Shown: positions 1-12,700 of the stretch, piece by piece | Layout: each line of letters begins with the position of its first letter | Position numbering within the stretch: position 1 is the first letter of the stretch | Origin: Haemonchus contortus | Taxonomy: Eukaryota > Nematoda > Chromadorea > Rhabditida > Trichostrongylidae | Reading direction: 5' to 3' | Assembly: GCA_000469685.2 (NCBI GenBank) | Contig: LS997562.1 | Location: forward strand, 15,966,325 to 16,030,324 | DNA length: 64,000 nucleotides | Position numbers and translations under genes: made by a program | The notes under the pieces: model-generated | Told to the model about the DNA's origin: nothing | Databases searched by the model: none | What the model saw: the letters and a program-made list of their open reading frames with translations, nothing else

Positions 1-48
1 AACTATCTATATGAGAAGGAAATCAAGTGGGAAAAAAAGAAAAGATAA

Positions 49-367
49 TTAAGATTGCACATTTTCAAAACCGGCTTTGCTTTTGGAGAAACTCGGTTGT
101 GCAAGAGTTCTGTCCCCATTCAAAACGCTGAAGGTTTCATGGACTTCTGATGAGGAATCCCATGAAGGAATAATGGCAGAACGAGAAGTTACACAAGATT
201 CGTAATTACGCGATCGTTGCTGTGACGCTGATGTTTGCACAGTGGCTACCCTGAATGCTATAATGAATCCAAGAAAAAGCTCAACCTTTCCTGCACCTTC
301 GTCATCAGCAATCGTACAATATGGCTTTACTGTGACTTTTCTGGTTTTTCCTTCGATTGCAGTAATT
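49..367 (-). CDS. Possible C-terminal exon of an unrecognised gene
   Basis: An open frame of about 106 codons runs from a consensus-like acceptor (CTCCATAG, ending at 368) to a TAA at 49-51 on the minus strand. It starts with an extra base, so an upstream exon would lie to the right, but I could not find one. The peptide has a short hydrophobic stretch (LFLGFIIAF) followed by a Ser/Thr-rich hydrophilic tail ending in FENVQS, which could be a membrane protein with a cytosolic tail. I do not recognise the family. No AATAAA is visible in the 48 bases left of the stop. It could equally be a chance frame. Confidence 0.3.
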
Positions 368-2800
368 CTATGGAGAAAAGGTAATAATCAAGTATGGGAA
401 GATCGAGCGGGTAAGTTATGGTGCTTAGACACATGAGTTGAAGACGGACTATGAGCTCTAAAAAACATTGATCCATTCAAATACACCGAGGGGTGAGCTA
501 CATAACTCATAAGTAGGAATGCACTAGCAACGACATTATTCCCTCCACTATGAAAAACTGAAAGGAGAGAAAGGAAACATCAAAAGAATTGGAAGAGAAA
601 GAGCAAGTGGGTTGCAAGAATGGACAGAAAAAATTTGTTAAAATTTGGCTACGACCTTAGCCATATAGACCACGAACTGAATGAAAAACTTTATTTGCCA
701 TCTTTCATAACAAGAGGTTCCCAGATCGATATCCGCCCAGGCCAACCAAGCTTTCATCTTTCGGGGTTGGTAAATTGACACCAGTCGAGGATAAAAGCCC
801 TGACTTATACATCTGCTGGTCACCGCAAGTCATTGTGTAGGCCACATGAGCATTCTATACGCCACTACGATTCTGAATGGAAGTCAACTGCGTGGGCGCA
901 TCCCTCAGACGAGATTGATTACACCCCAAGATTTTATCCTTGTATATCAAGAGGTGAAGCAGAAATGCGTAGCAAATCATCACGGCACGTTGATACAAAT
1001 TCTTTAGGAGTGATCAACTGATAGGAACAACCGTCATGCCACGGTTTACAGGCCAGCTGATGGAGAAACCGACCACAACAAAACATGGATCGGTTATTTA
1101 GAGAAAACAGGCACGAATTCGCTAATGTGATTCAGTTCAGGTTAAAAAAATATCCTCCTCTATCAAGTGGACTAAATAGCTGTGCTGAAAATGAGTGTAG
1201 GTTCCTGGATAGATTTCATGGAGGTAGAGGAATAGTAGCTAGAAAGGAAAACAGAGTATTCTGACAAGCTTCACGATCTCACAGCCTGTACTTTCCTAAT
1301 AAGGAGACTGAGAAGGTGAGCTACTATAGTACATACAGTAAGGCAAAGGGAATCGACCATCGACTTGAAGAAGGTCTTCCCTCAAAACTGTAAAGGGTAA
1401 GTAGGTAATGTATAGAGCGGTTCTGCGGTACAAGCCTTTCATGGTAATAGCCATCGAGAGGATCTCTGCTCGGAGGCTGCACCAAGGATCTTAACCGAAG
1501 TATATTGAAACTGGTCTCAAAGGTTCCTCAAGACCTTGGTTCAGAGACCTGTAAAACAAAAATAAGACGCTGGAACGTTGGCAGATGACACGAAGAAGAG
1601 CGAGCTGTTCACAGAATCTTTAAAGGTTCGTCAAAAGAGTCACAGAGAGGAAAAAATGCCGAAAATGGCGCCTTGTAGAAGAAGCTTGGTGGACAAAAAG
1701 GAGGAGCATTCGTCTTTCTTCGGGCGAAGCTCGGCATCAGGCTGCCTAGGAAACCGGGTGGTGAAGGTCGCAGGGACAGCGGCGGTGTCCTTTTGGGGAA
1801 GTCAATCCGAGACCAAGCTCAGAATGTATATTAGAAGTAACAGCTAATCTTATAGCAGCAGAGAAAGGGTAGAAGGTGCGTCGAGCTATAGAAAAGATGA
1901 AAGATGGGAAAGAGGAAGGTTTCAAAGGGGTTCGACTGAGGCATGGATGATGCTAGAAGAGCACGGGGTGGCTCTCCCTGTTCCTTAACCCTAGAACTTC
2001 TGAAGGTAAACGTGATTCTAGATGAGTGGAGGTGCAGTACTATCGCTTTTATCTTATCTTCAAGCAAAAGAAGAATGATGGATTCTCTACTCTACATGGA
2101 TTTTTACCATCGTCATGGCCAAGCATGTGAGCAGAAGTATTGAGAGCAATAAGACCAGTCCTCTCGACCACCAGTACACGTTACCTAGTCCTATATGGAA
2201 GCAAGATGCATCCATTAATTCAGCAGTAATTTTTAGTTTTCTAATTTCTAAAAATTGCCAATAACCCGGTTCCAGGTGCATTAAACATATCTTTTATATG
2301 AATGAGGTCGTTACTTCAGCTTTTCATAGGGATGTAAAATGAATGACATAAATAAATGAATGACAAGGACAAGGTGGATAGATGATCAAGAATGAAGATT
2401 CCTGCCCAAAATTCCCAGAGGTGCAGTTGATGAAGCGGCAAATGGAGCAGCGTTGCATAGGCATGGTGCAAGGATCGAATCCCTAATATCTCATGGAAGT
2501 CGAATGCGGGGTGTATATCAAGAATGGGGTTGAATAATGCCATATCTCATTTCACGTACCGAGCTGTCAAGTCTATTCTCTTACAAGAAACACACACACA
2601 AACAAACAAACAAACAAAGGCGCACTGACGACTGTACGTACTGTTATGGCTGGTTTTGCCGTTTGATAAATGTAGATATCTTGATGATTAATACGATCAG
2701 TTAACTAATGAAATCTCCCTTTCGTCCTTATGTAAGTGTTAGTATACTAAATTGTGATTTCTCTCGCAGTTCCTACCCCTCCTTCACATTTTCTATTCCC
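368..2800. other. Non-genic stretch with repeat remnants
   Basis: No frame over 90 codons and no exon pair with continuous frame was found. Recognisable content is the 5'-truncated SINE at about 700-925 and a tRNA-like B box (GGATCGAATCC) near 2473-2483 with an imperfect A-box-like segment about 40 bases upstream, probably another tRNA-derived repeat. A short CA/CAAA run lies near 2588-2618. Confidence 0.5.
695..925 (+). repeat. tRNA-derived SINE, 5'-truncated copy
   Basis: The stretch from GATCGATATCCGCCCAGGCC onward matches the body of the full copy at 45855-46130, including the shared segments CACCGCAAGTCAT and GGCGCATCCCTCAGA. The tRNA-like head with A and B boxes is missing or diverged here, so this copy is 5'-truncated. 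Confidence 0.6.
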
Positions 2801-2810
2801 TGAATTCCTT

Positions 2811-3095
2811 GCACGCGTCCGTCGAAACTAGGTCGCGCCGCAGCCGTCGCGCGCGGCGGGTCAGCCCGCGACACTTGACGGACATCGCAGTTGTCAGTGG
2901 GGCATACGATTTGCGCTTGGTCCACGGCAGTCAGCTCAAAGAAAAGATAACACGGCCAATTGCAAATCACTCGCTCCACTGACACTTGGTGGTACTGTAA
3001 TGTCATTTCCAGACATCAGTGGGGTGCGCCGCGCGCGAAGTGGGCGGGGTGACCTACTTCCGACGGACGCGTGAAACGGACGTTCTCCCTGAATC
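2811..3095. repeat. GC-rich MITE-like repeat, copy 1
   Basis: Bounded by inverted CACGCGTCCGTCG (2812-2824) and CGACGGACGCGTG (3061-3073). The interior contains GGGGCATACGATTTGCGCTT and a GCGCCGCGCGCGAA segment, both repeated in copy 2 about 725 bp downstream. No coding potential is apparent. CCCTGAAT occurs just outside both ends (near 2799 and 3087), a possible 8-bp target duplication, but the element edges are not sharp enough to be sure. Confidence 0.65.
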
Positions 3096-3530
3096 CCTGA
3101 ATTTGCCGAAAATTTACTCTGTTCTGAAGCCCGTAACGATATGAGATTTATAAACAAGATATTCGATTGTGTCACGCATTTCAACACACTTTTAGAAACG
3201 CATTTATTTGAATGTATTGAAAAACAATGGGAACTGCGGGAGACCTGCGGCACGTGCCAAGCCGTAATGGTGATCGATTATCTACGGAAGCTCCCTCAAG
3301 GATTACTTTTTGTTAGTGTTCATAATCTTCCTCTCACCTTTTTAGAATTCATCCGGGTAGACAGTGAAGTACGTGAAGGACGTGTCGACGAACCTAACTT
3401 CACCGCAAACTGTTCCCGACCGTATCTTGGACCGACACTTGGCCTTCTTTTAGTTCTCGACTTTTGTCCTACTGTGAGCACGCTAGAGCCAAGACTGCCA
3501 ACATTGCCACTACATTTGGTGGGGTGCGGT

Positions 3531-3809
3531 TCGTTGCGCGCGTCCGTCGAAACTAGGTCACGCCGCAGCCGCCGCATGCGGCAGGTCAGCCCGCGATACT
3601 TGACAGATATCACAGTTGTCAGTGGGGCATACGATTTGCGCTTGGTCCAAGGCAGTCAGCCCAAAGAGAAGATAACCCCGACAAATGCATTCGTTCCACT
3701 GACGCTTGTTGGTACTGTAATGCCACTTCTAGACCTCAGTGGGATGCGCCGCGCGCGAAATGGGTGGGGTGTCCTACTTCCAAAGAACGCGCGCAACGGA
3801 CGTTCTCCA
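3531..3809. repeat. GC-rich MITE-like repeat, copy 2
   Basis: Direct-orientation homologue of copy 1, roughly 85-90% identical by eye, with inverted ends around TTGCGCGCGT (left) and ACGCGCGCAA (right). An apparent 228-codon plus-strand frame at 3141-3827 runs through this copy and is an accident of its GC-rich sequence. Confidence 0.6.
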
Positions 3810-5194
3810 TATCCAAGTGGTACATAGTGTAGAGTTATGTCTACACTTGAACCTTTACACTTACACCTTACACTTAAAAAAGCTACGAGCTCAATCCCTA
3901 CAATGGCAAAATAGAGGCCCCATAAAAATCGCAAAAACGACGCCGGTACCAGCGTCAGGCTTAGATTGACAAGGCGAATGACGAAGGACCCCGCAACGGC
4001 ATTAAAAGTTAAGTTCAAAACTGTACTCTCTGTGATCGTTCGGTTACAAAAAAATGCGAGTTAAACAAGGATTTGAAAAATTTACTTAAATAGGCGGTGA
4101 TGAAAAACTGCAAGGAGTATTCCTTCCTTAGGTGAACGGTCTGTTGTTGACATTTTGTTAGAAACAGTCGTCTGGGTGACGGGTACTGGCGGTATTAGAG
4201 TACGAGAAAGAGGTTTTCGTTCAGAATATGGGGGCTATGAAATCGTCTTGGCGACTTGAAGCAACGAATGTTATTGAAACATGTAGACTGCAATTCACTA
4301 TACCGCAATGTATGTATATTACAACGTCTGTCCATCCTTCGTGACAGAGAAAGAGTCCCATGCACTGCACAGTTGGCGATAAATTCAAATACCCTCACGC
4401 CTCCCTACAAAAACTGAAAACGACCACATTTTTCAGACGTTGGTGATCGATAGAAATAGTCAAGCGTCATTGACTTGGCTCAAAAGCTGGTCAAAAGCAA
4501 TTTGGTCAAGGTTCAGCGTAACATTCGGCACTGCCTAGGTGTCTTGAAGAAGGAGTGTGAGACCGACGACTATGTGCAGACGCAAAGGCGACGATAATTA
4601 GAGGGTTGGATTGATGTCTTGGCATAATTCCGTCGGCGATCGAGACGCTGTCACCGGCAAGGTCGCTAAACGCCATCACAAAGATAGACTGCAGTGGAGG
4701 AAAGAGGGGTACAACGAAAGGCAGACACACGATGAACAGATTGTCACATAGAAAGGGAACATTAATTCTTTGAATCAGCCCCATAAAGGATGATTAGGAG
4801 CAGACCTATCGGGAATCCGGCTTCAATTGATAATCGTGACCATTAGTTGGGGAGGAAATGGACAAGGAAGTGTAAGAGAAGGTGTAAGTTAGGGTGAAAT
4901 TATCGCCATCCGGTCATCTACGCAAATTATCTGATCGGTGTCGACTTTGACGGGAGGAATTTCGTGCTGTGACTAGTGTTGGCCGTTTTTTATTGATCAG
5001 GGGAGAGTATACCTTCATTCGGCTGAATTTTGGTCTATTCGTCTTTATCAGAAGGTGGACTTCGAAGATACTTGAAATCCATCCCCTCCGAGCGGCATTT
5101 CATTGAAGTTCAAACATAAGCTACATATACCTAGGCAGGTCTTAAAAATCGCAAAGTTTATCCGAGTTAAGGATGAGGATAAAGTTTTTGGCGT
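3810..5194. other. No gene recognised
   Basis: Short frames on both strands only. No splice-linked frames, TIR pairs or known family fragments were seen. Confidence 0.4.
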
Positions 5195-5455
5195 TAATCA
5201 ATCCCGTCTGAGGGATGCGCCCCCGCACTCGACTTCCCTTCAGAATCGTAGTGGCGTAATGAGTGCGTATGTGGCCTATACAATGACTTACGGTGGTCGG
5301 CCGATGTACACGTCAGTGCTTTTATCCGGTACCAATTCTCCGGAGGTATGGAAGGCTTAGTGGGTCTAGGCGGGCATTGATCCGGGATTCGAACACCTGA
5401 CCGTGCGTGTGATATAGTGCGCCACTTGCTACTACACCACCTCCTCCCTTACCCG
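5195..5455 (-). repeat. tRNA-derived SINE, minus-strand copy
   Basis: Read on the minus strand this begins with a tRNA-like head (A-box-like GTGTAGTAGCAAGTGG, B-box-like GTTCGAATCCC) and continues into the same body as the copies near 42.9 and 46.0 kb. The body ends around the GTCTGAGGGATGCGCCC segment. Confidence 0.7.
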
Positions 5456-5574
5456 AGTTAAAACTCATTAATTTATGGATTTCTCTTCCCACAGAGAGTC
5501 TTCTGGGTAGATAAAAAGACTTATGAAGTTTAGAAATGTATGACTCTACGCTCCTAGCAATATTTAGCCTTAAT

Positions 5575-6640
5575 CCTACTCAACATAAAGCGTTTCGTCT
5601 TTCGTCTGTCATAATGTATGTCTGTCACGAAATTCCTTAGCTCCTTCCTTAAGCTCCGCCTAGCGAGACCGGGTCAAGTGTGGAATGAATTGGCCATGTC
5701 CCGAGAAGTATAAAGCACACATTAGCTTGACGGAGCTCCTCTTACAGTGGGCGTGGCGTGCACCGAAATGACCTGTACTGAGGACTATGGTTTCAAATTC
5801 ATTGCCAAGATGGCTTCAAAACCGGGGTGAAAAGGTGGCTAGAGGTGTGGATCTGGGCGTTCTCCAAAAATGCAGTGCTTTATGAGAACATTTATTACTC
5901 AGTTTGGAGAAAGCCAACAGAGCAGGAAAAAGTTGCTGCAGGGGAAGCATTGTCGAAGGTGTCTCCAGCATAAATGACGCCAGCGGAGGCCCACCTTTAA
6001 TGGGCGGAGCGTGCGTTGAGTGAAAGCCGCTTTTCAGAAATGAGTGTAACTTCGTTCAAAAAGGTTTCAGAATGCGGGAAAAAGTGGTTAGAGGTAATGG
6101 GACAGATGTGGTCAAATCCTCGAGGTCGGCCGGGTTGGTACCAGAAGGTACAGTTCTTAGATCAAAATTCCATAACTGCGTTCAGAAACGTTCTAGAACG
6201 CGGGCAAAAAAAGTTGATAGAGGTCAGCAAAAGAAATGAAGTCAACCATCATTGATGAGCGGAGCATGCACAAATGTGGGCGGAGTTATCCACGAGACAT
6301 TATAACTCCGGTCCACGAAGTTCCGGAGATAGGGAGAAAGATGCATTGGGTCTGGAAAATTGTAGGCAACTGAGAGGAACGTGCGGCAATGTGGGCGGAG
6401 TTTGTAAAAAAAAACTACAATATGTTAAAAAGAAACAGGACTCCGCCCACAGGGTGCCAAGGAGCGGGGTTTGAGTGGAAATTCATAGCTGCTGTTTCCG
6501 TGGACCTATAGCGCTGAAATTTGATGGGCGTGCAGGCGGCAGGATAGAAACACTTATGCTGGTCGCAAGACTGACTCCACCCACATGAGGCGGGGTTAGT
6601 GCAGAAAGTTTTAACTCGGACCTATGTTGCTTCTGAACGT
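5575..6640 (+). repeat. Dispersed repeat with GGGCGGAG modules
   Basis: The first part (5575-5850) is homologous in inverted orientation to 17700-17995 inside RTF2: both carry GTCTGTCACGAAATTCCTTA, CCCGAGAAGTATAAAGCAC and a GGCTTCAAAAC segment. The rest is a loose series of modules, each with a variant of GTGGGCGGAG followed by TTCAGAA..CGGG..AAAG-TGG..AGAGGT. No coding capacity. Confidence 0.6.
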
Positions 6641-8007
6641 GCCGGTTTCCTCGTATAAAGCACTTATTCTAAAAGAGATTACGTCAATGTGTGCCTTTAG
6701 GTCAGGAAGCGAATTTTCGACTCGCGGCACACTTGCCTTGTGGCTGCTCCGTCACATGAGTATGTCGCTCGCACCGCAAAAACTTCAAGCTAAATTCGTA
6801 AGCATGAACATGGCCCCTACAGCCCTTACAGTGTGACCTGAGGAAATGGGAGCAAACGAATGAAAAACCAGATGCCGAATTGCGGAAGAACATAAATGTC
6901 GGAAATTAGAAACAACTCCAGAAAAAGATAATCATGAAGGGCATATTCACTGAAAATGAAAACAACCATCTGAGAACACAGTGATTTACTTGAGAACACA
7001 TCGTCATTTCGGAAACTTGTGACCGCTGCGTGCGGCGCAGCGTCAACGTTCTCCTAATACTGAAGTATAAACGAAAAGGGTTCAGACACAGATAATCGGG
7101 TTGCACTCGGCCGGGGTTCTATGCCATGAAGAAAGGACCATCACTGATAGAAGGTCTCGTCTGTCCTGTAAGGAGGAGGCTCCTCCCAGTCTATAGTGTC
7201 TAGATGGTCGAAAGCAAGAATGACGAGACTCTATGCCTTTATGGCCCAGCATGGGGCAGAATTCGGTGCCTGATAAAACAAAACTCAAGTTTCCCGCGAT
7301 CACACTCAAGAGTAAGCTGTGGTAAGTGTAGGGTATACAATGAAATGAGAGCCGTAAGTGTAGTTATCAGTGCATGAGTGTATGAATAAGTTCTGATCGG
7401 GCGATGCCGTTAACGACGTGGAATTTCCTGACTCACCGTAGCGCCGCGTCGTAGTTGGCTAGCTTTCAAAGTTCTTCTGAGTCATCTTGGTTTCTCTTAT
7501 GCAGCACTAACGCTTTCATTGCAACGTCAAAGAAACTGCAACGAATAGCCTGGGACGTGTCTAGAGCCTACTATGCTGAAAATTGGGGATTACAATCATA
7601 TGACTGTCGGGAATTTCCTCATTCACTCTTTCAGGCAAGTTCTTGAATGACCCCTTTCTAGAGTTCGATTTTTCATCCTGGTGATCTCCAGCGATCCCTT
7701 TCCAAGCTCGAGGATTTGCCTTCACCACGTTTCAGCTCTGCGACAACTTTGCTGTGGTAACTATCGTAGTCATCCTGCCTCCCATTATCAGCGAGAATGA
7801 ACTCATTTCATTTCGTCGATGATTTCACCTCTCAGGGGTATATGAGCGGAGGTGAGCTGATGATATCACAATAGTATCAGACTAGAGCTCTCTACGTTCC
7901 GATTTTTCGCACGGACTTTGTAACACTCAGCATCTCTTCGTCCTCGCGTTTCCCATGAAATTACTCAGAAGCGTTATTTTCCTATGACTAAATACAGCAT
8001 CTTGTAT
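6641..8007. other. No gene recognised
   Basis: Short frames only. No repeat pair or family fragment identified. Confidence 0.4.
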
Positions 8008-8009
8008 TA

Positions 8010-8579
8010 GGTTGATGCATAATTATTGCGGATTTTTTCGCGGCTTCTTTTCTCTCCATAGAATTTCAATATCGAAATCGAGATTTTTATAAAAATAATC
8101 TAATCGCTTTCCTTATCAGAAATATGTATAGTAAGTCATCTTCATATACGCCAAACTATGCTCTATTACTTCGAGAAATAATGGAAGGTGGCACACTCAT
8201 TACGCGGTCTCAACGATCTTTTTGGCGATGGAATTGTCGCCCAAGAGAACTGAGACTGGAATTCGCTCTCAAACCTCCATATTAACCCACAGATACTCCT
8301 AGGTTATCATGTCATCCGTTCGATGAATGATTGGCTAGCAAAGAGGCCTTACGACGAAATGGGATGACTTGGTGGCCAATGTCAAGGTGAGTATCGCCCC
8401 CAAGGACCGAAACTTCTTCGCCTGTGGAATCCGATCGCCTAGCAAATGGGAAGCAGTGCTTGACGTAGATGGTGGACATGTTCCAGAGCAATTATTTAAA
8501 CATGTCTTTGCTAGATATTTCTATCTTTTTTTTCAAGTAAAACTTGCTGAAAAAAATCCGCAATAATTATGCATCGAAC
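8010..8579 (+). mobile_element. Deleted mariner element
   Basis: Terminal inverted repeats of about 32 bp start GGTTGATGCATAATTATTGC and mirror at the right end, flanked on both sides by TA (8008-8009, 8580-8581), the Tc1/mariner target duplication. Plus-strand frame 8369-8566 encodes a recognisable mariner transposase C-terminus with the motif CGIRSPSKWEAVLDVDG; the HTH and most of the catalytic domain are gone. The element at 61899-62469 is the same family at almost the same length, so this is an amplified or parallel deletion derivative. Confidence 0.85.
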
Positions 8580-8581
8580 TA

Positions 8582-9742
8582 ACAACCACCATATTTCAGA
8601 ACTCCTCAGGCCATTTAAGAGCTTATATTTTACGCAATTCCTTTTTGCCTCAGTCTAGTTATCACCCCTAAAACGTATAGCGACTCCTGCAATGAACTGA
8701 ACTTGAAAAAAATGCTGTAATTCGATGGCCAAATGTATTCTCTTAAAACTTATTGTTAAAAACAATCCCTAAGAATGTTGATGTGCAGGAATATAACCAC
8801 GCTCTATATCAACAAAAACAAATCGCCTAACAATAATCCGATCCATTTTTTCTGAAACACCCTGCAGAACTTTATTCAGTAACAGGCTGATATCTAAAAA
8901 ATGATAGCGGTAACAATTTATTTACTTACATTAACTGATATTTGAGGTTTACAAGTCTAGTAAGATCTATTATTTTCTTATTGTTGCCCAGCCAAGTTGC
9001 AAAAATTTCAGTACTCACATGAGGCATGAGCAAATCTTTAGGCATGCTCGTATTGTTTGTGTACTGCAACTTTCGTCATGTATTTACGACGACTAAGCAT
9101 ACAAAACACTTTCTATACTGAAATCCTTCTATCACATCATCAGAAGAATGAAATCTCACATAGTCTACATTCTATGATCATTGGATTCTTTAAATTTACC
9201 AATGATTGCATGAAGTTAATGGGCCTTTACGATCGTCTCGCTAACACACATAGGTTTCAGATCGCCAACTGTATCTGAGAAAAGTAACAACTTAACAGTT
9301 ATGTGAATCTAAAAAGAAAGAGGAAGATCGAAATGAGCAAAACAACAGTTAACAATAACGTCTCAGATCAAGCACATGCATAAATATCAAACTAGTACGG
9401 GTCAGGAGGCGCCAAAGCTACCACCACACTTGACCTGCGACATTAGGCGCAACAATCATGGGGGTTCCTGCTACAGCCCCTTACTGGCTCGGCCAAGAAT
9501 TGATGGGGGAAAAGGCCAAATTGAGGGGACTCTCTCTCTAGTTTCTGCTCGTGTGATGTCTAGTAACCTCTATGGCGCTTCCTGACCGTGAAAAACAACT
9601 ATACTATAATATTTCTACAATTTGCGACAAGCATGTTGTACACACTACGATAACGACCTACAAACTATTGCTAATAGGCACTGTACCTCCTTGAAAAGGA
9701 TTTCCAGAGACATTTTTGTAGCAGCGCATCAAACGATCGCTT
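8582..9742. other. Non-genic stretch downstream of the OXA1-family gene
   Basis: AT-rich sequence with short frames only. It lies 3' of the minus-strand OXA1-family gene and would contain its 3' UTR. I see no clear AATAAA immediately after the stop. Confidence 0.4.
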
Positions 9743-12700
9743 TTAGTTTTTTACTATTGGCTTTCCTCTACCAGCTTTTTTGAATTGTTGAGCGTCTTGT
9801 TCCTTCAATTGTGCCAGAGTCGGTGGAATCGTCTTGTTTGCTGCAACAATATCGCATGTAAGAAAGCTGGGTAATACAATACTTTCTACTGGTAGTGCAT
9901 GCTAGTAATACTTTCAGCGTAAAACGATGAACAAGAATGCTTCAAAATATAATTGAGAATTAAATATTTTACTAAAACGGTTCTGCCACGCTTGAAACGC
10001 TGCAGTAAAAAAGCAAATGTTGTGGGAGAAATAGGGTTCGATGTTCTGATAGGAAGCGGACACGAGCAATCCCAGCTCGTCATTCCGTGGAATGTCATAG
10101 GCTTGGTTACTGTTCCTTTCTCTTCTAGAATGAGGCTCACCCTATAATCGGTTGGTGTACACCATTGTAAGCATCTCTAGGCGAACATGGAAATGGTTAC
10201 TCATTAATATTTATAACATTCCGTTCTTCACTTTGCAGGCATTGTACGTCCATCCTCGATCAAGCCTTTAGAAAAGACTGACTAGGTACTTCGCCTTGAT
10301 ATGTGGAGAAGAGAGCGTTCAAATATCAGTTTTTCGTTAGGTATTATAGCCACAGATTTCTTCAAATATACATATGGAAAAAGCATCTATCTCTAAACGC
10401 TAACCATAAAATTAGGAGGTTCTGGCTGCGGCTCCGCCTAACCACGGCGCATGCTCCGCCCCCTGGAGGCGGAGCTCCGTTGGGGTGCTATGTTGCACTC
10501 ACCTTACGCACAACTCATTCCGAACTTGATCCAACCTCTCCACGGATTTCTTCAGGTAATATCTCGTCTTGAGTCAGTCAATCGAGTGCGTTATATATAG
10601 CAAAGATTTTACCGTGTCATGGCACTCGCAATACGGTTGCGCGTCCTGTCACACAGGCCTTCTGCCTCTGCCTAATTGTGTGAAAGCTCTTTACACAACT
10701 TACTAAGGTAGGCCCGCACATGGTTACGTTCAATTTTACTTTACCGTCGTTATGTGGGATAGCTTACACGGGAGTATGAGTCAGCCATAATTTTCACAAT
10801 GCTTTGCCTTCCAGGTTTATTATGATGGAACCGTTTATTAGACGGCGAACAAATCGCCGTCTTCAGGACTTGAGAGCAGTTCGGAGCTTCTGCTCTGTGG
10901 CTTACCCACAAACCAAGCGCCTAAACACGCTAGTCCAGTTGCAACAGCTCCCAGTAACCTAAGCACCAGAAGCTAGAAACCAACCCTTCCGCGGTCGCAC
11001 GAACGCTGCCGTCCCACTAAATTTTGTGAACAACAATGGACCAATAAGACACCATTGATAATGAATGCAAAATCCTGACCTATGTGAATGAGATAGATGC
11101 TAGAAAGATTTTGGAGGCGTTGCACATCGAGAGAGAAATCTCGAGCTGAACAACCGAAATGGTGCATTGCCATAACAGACGAATTTCTGTCATTCACACC
11201 TTTATGTGGGCTTTGAGAACATCGCGTAATTCTTATCCAACGACAGTCAATGGTGCCTCATTGGTCCCTTGTTGTTAACAAAATCGAGTGTGACGGCAAC
11301 GTTGGTGGAACCGCAGAAGGTTAGTTTCTCGGTTGGGATCCTTTGACGTTCAAGTTTCTGGAGCTGTTGCAACTGGGCTAGCGCATCTGGGCGATTGGTC
11401 GGTTTAGCCCCAATTCAGGAGCTCCAAGTTGCTTTCAGGTACTGAAGACGACGATTTGTTCGAAACGCCGACCAAATAAACGGTTCCATCATACTCAGGT
11501 TTCAAGGAGACCGAATGTGGAAATTATGAGTCAGCCGTTCAGCTAAGAATGTCAGTATTAGATCCTTACCTTTGTAGCCTGCCATAGCCTCTTTGAGTAA
11601 GCTTTTCTTCTTTGGTGGAGAAGGGTCTTTTACTAAGGGCGGGATGTTGAACAATTTTCGTATTGCTGGCGTTCGGAAGGCACCCGCGTACAACAGAGAC
11701 ATCATGTTAGATGCACACCAGTATACACAAAGGCCCTGAAATGCATTCCGAGTGCTGAGCAATTCGGTAGCAAAAAGAGAACTCACCGAGGCAAACTGTG
11801 AACTGACGGCGAAAATCACCACCGGTAGTGCGTATTGCATTCCAAGTCGCATCATCGGTGTCATTTGATCAGAAGACGTACCCATTTCGATACCAACCTC
11901 AAGAGCAAATCGATGTGAACTTTCAACAACCCCGATTACTCGTTAACTGGGGGAGACGTTCGAGCATAGCCCCTTATATAGCCGTGAAACTGAACCACCA
12001 AGCCTTACCACTTTAAAACCTAGCCCTCTACTATCCCAGACTTCTGCAACCTAGGCATATATGTATATAGTTGTGAAACAAAAAAAAATCGAAGGAAATA
12101 ATTGGAGAAGTGTCTACCATTATCACCTCATCCTGAATGACAGCGAAATGATTAGGTATATTTTTTCTCCTCAATTCTCGCCTCCTCGAAGCGACTTTCT
12201 TTATTTCGACTCAAATTTTAGCACCAAAGTGGTCAAGAAGTGTAGCTGCAGTGACAATTTCCTTTCCAATTTTATCCGAATACCAGTCTTCCCAGTACAG
12301 TGAGACATTTTTGGGTTTTTCATGGGATAAGGAAAATTTGCGGATTAAAGAAACTCACCCGGGTTACTAAGCCCATTGTCAACGCACTGATCAATGGTAG
12401 TGCATAGTACGGATCTGATACAGTTAAATCTGTAAACCATGCCGTGCCACCAGTGGAGAGACCGGGATAGTTGACCTGAAATTGATTTAAGTAAAGAGAA
12501 GCGAAGACGCAACTGGTAAGGCGACGGGTGAGCTCCCAGGCGTAGCAAGGGTATTCGCTTCTTGGCGCATTGACTCGTTTATTTTTCATCAGATGCTTGG
12601 TAATCGCTCTTCAAACTGATCATATGTAGTAGTCACCAAGATTCTATCTAAAATTATTTATTGGATAGAAAGCTGCCCTGACCATTTCTGAGCTCCAAAC

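Noticed and set aside
3141..3827. 228-codon plus-strand frame
   Set aside because: Runs through the second GC-rich repeat copy, with no homology or splice context; long only because the repeat lacks AT-rich stops.
11440..11500. Hammerhead ribozyme in the 10.8-11.5 kb element
   Set aside because: CTGAAGA and GAAAC occur in roughly the right order, but stem II pairs poorly here and no stem I/III fits; the other arm forms a plain hairpin instead.
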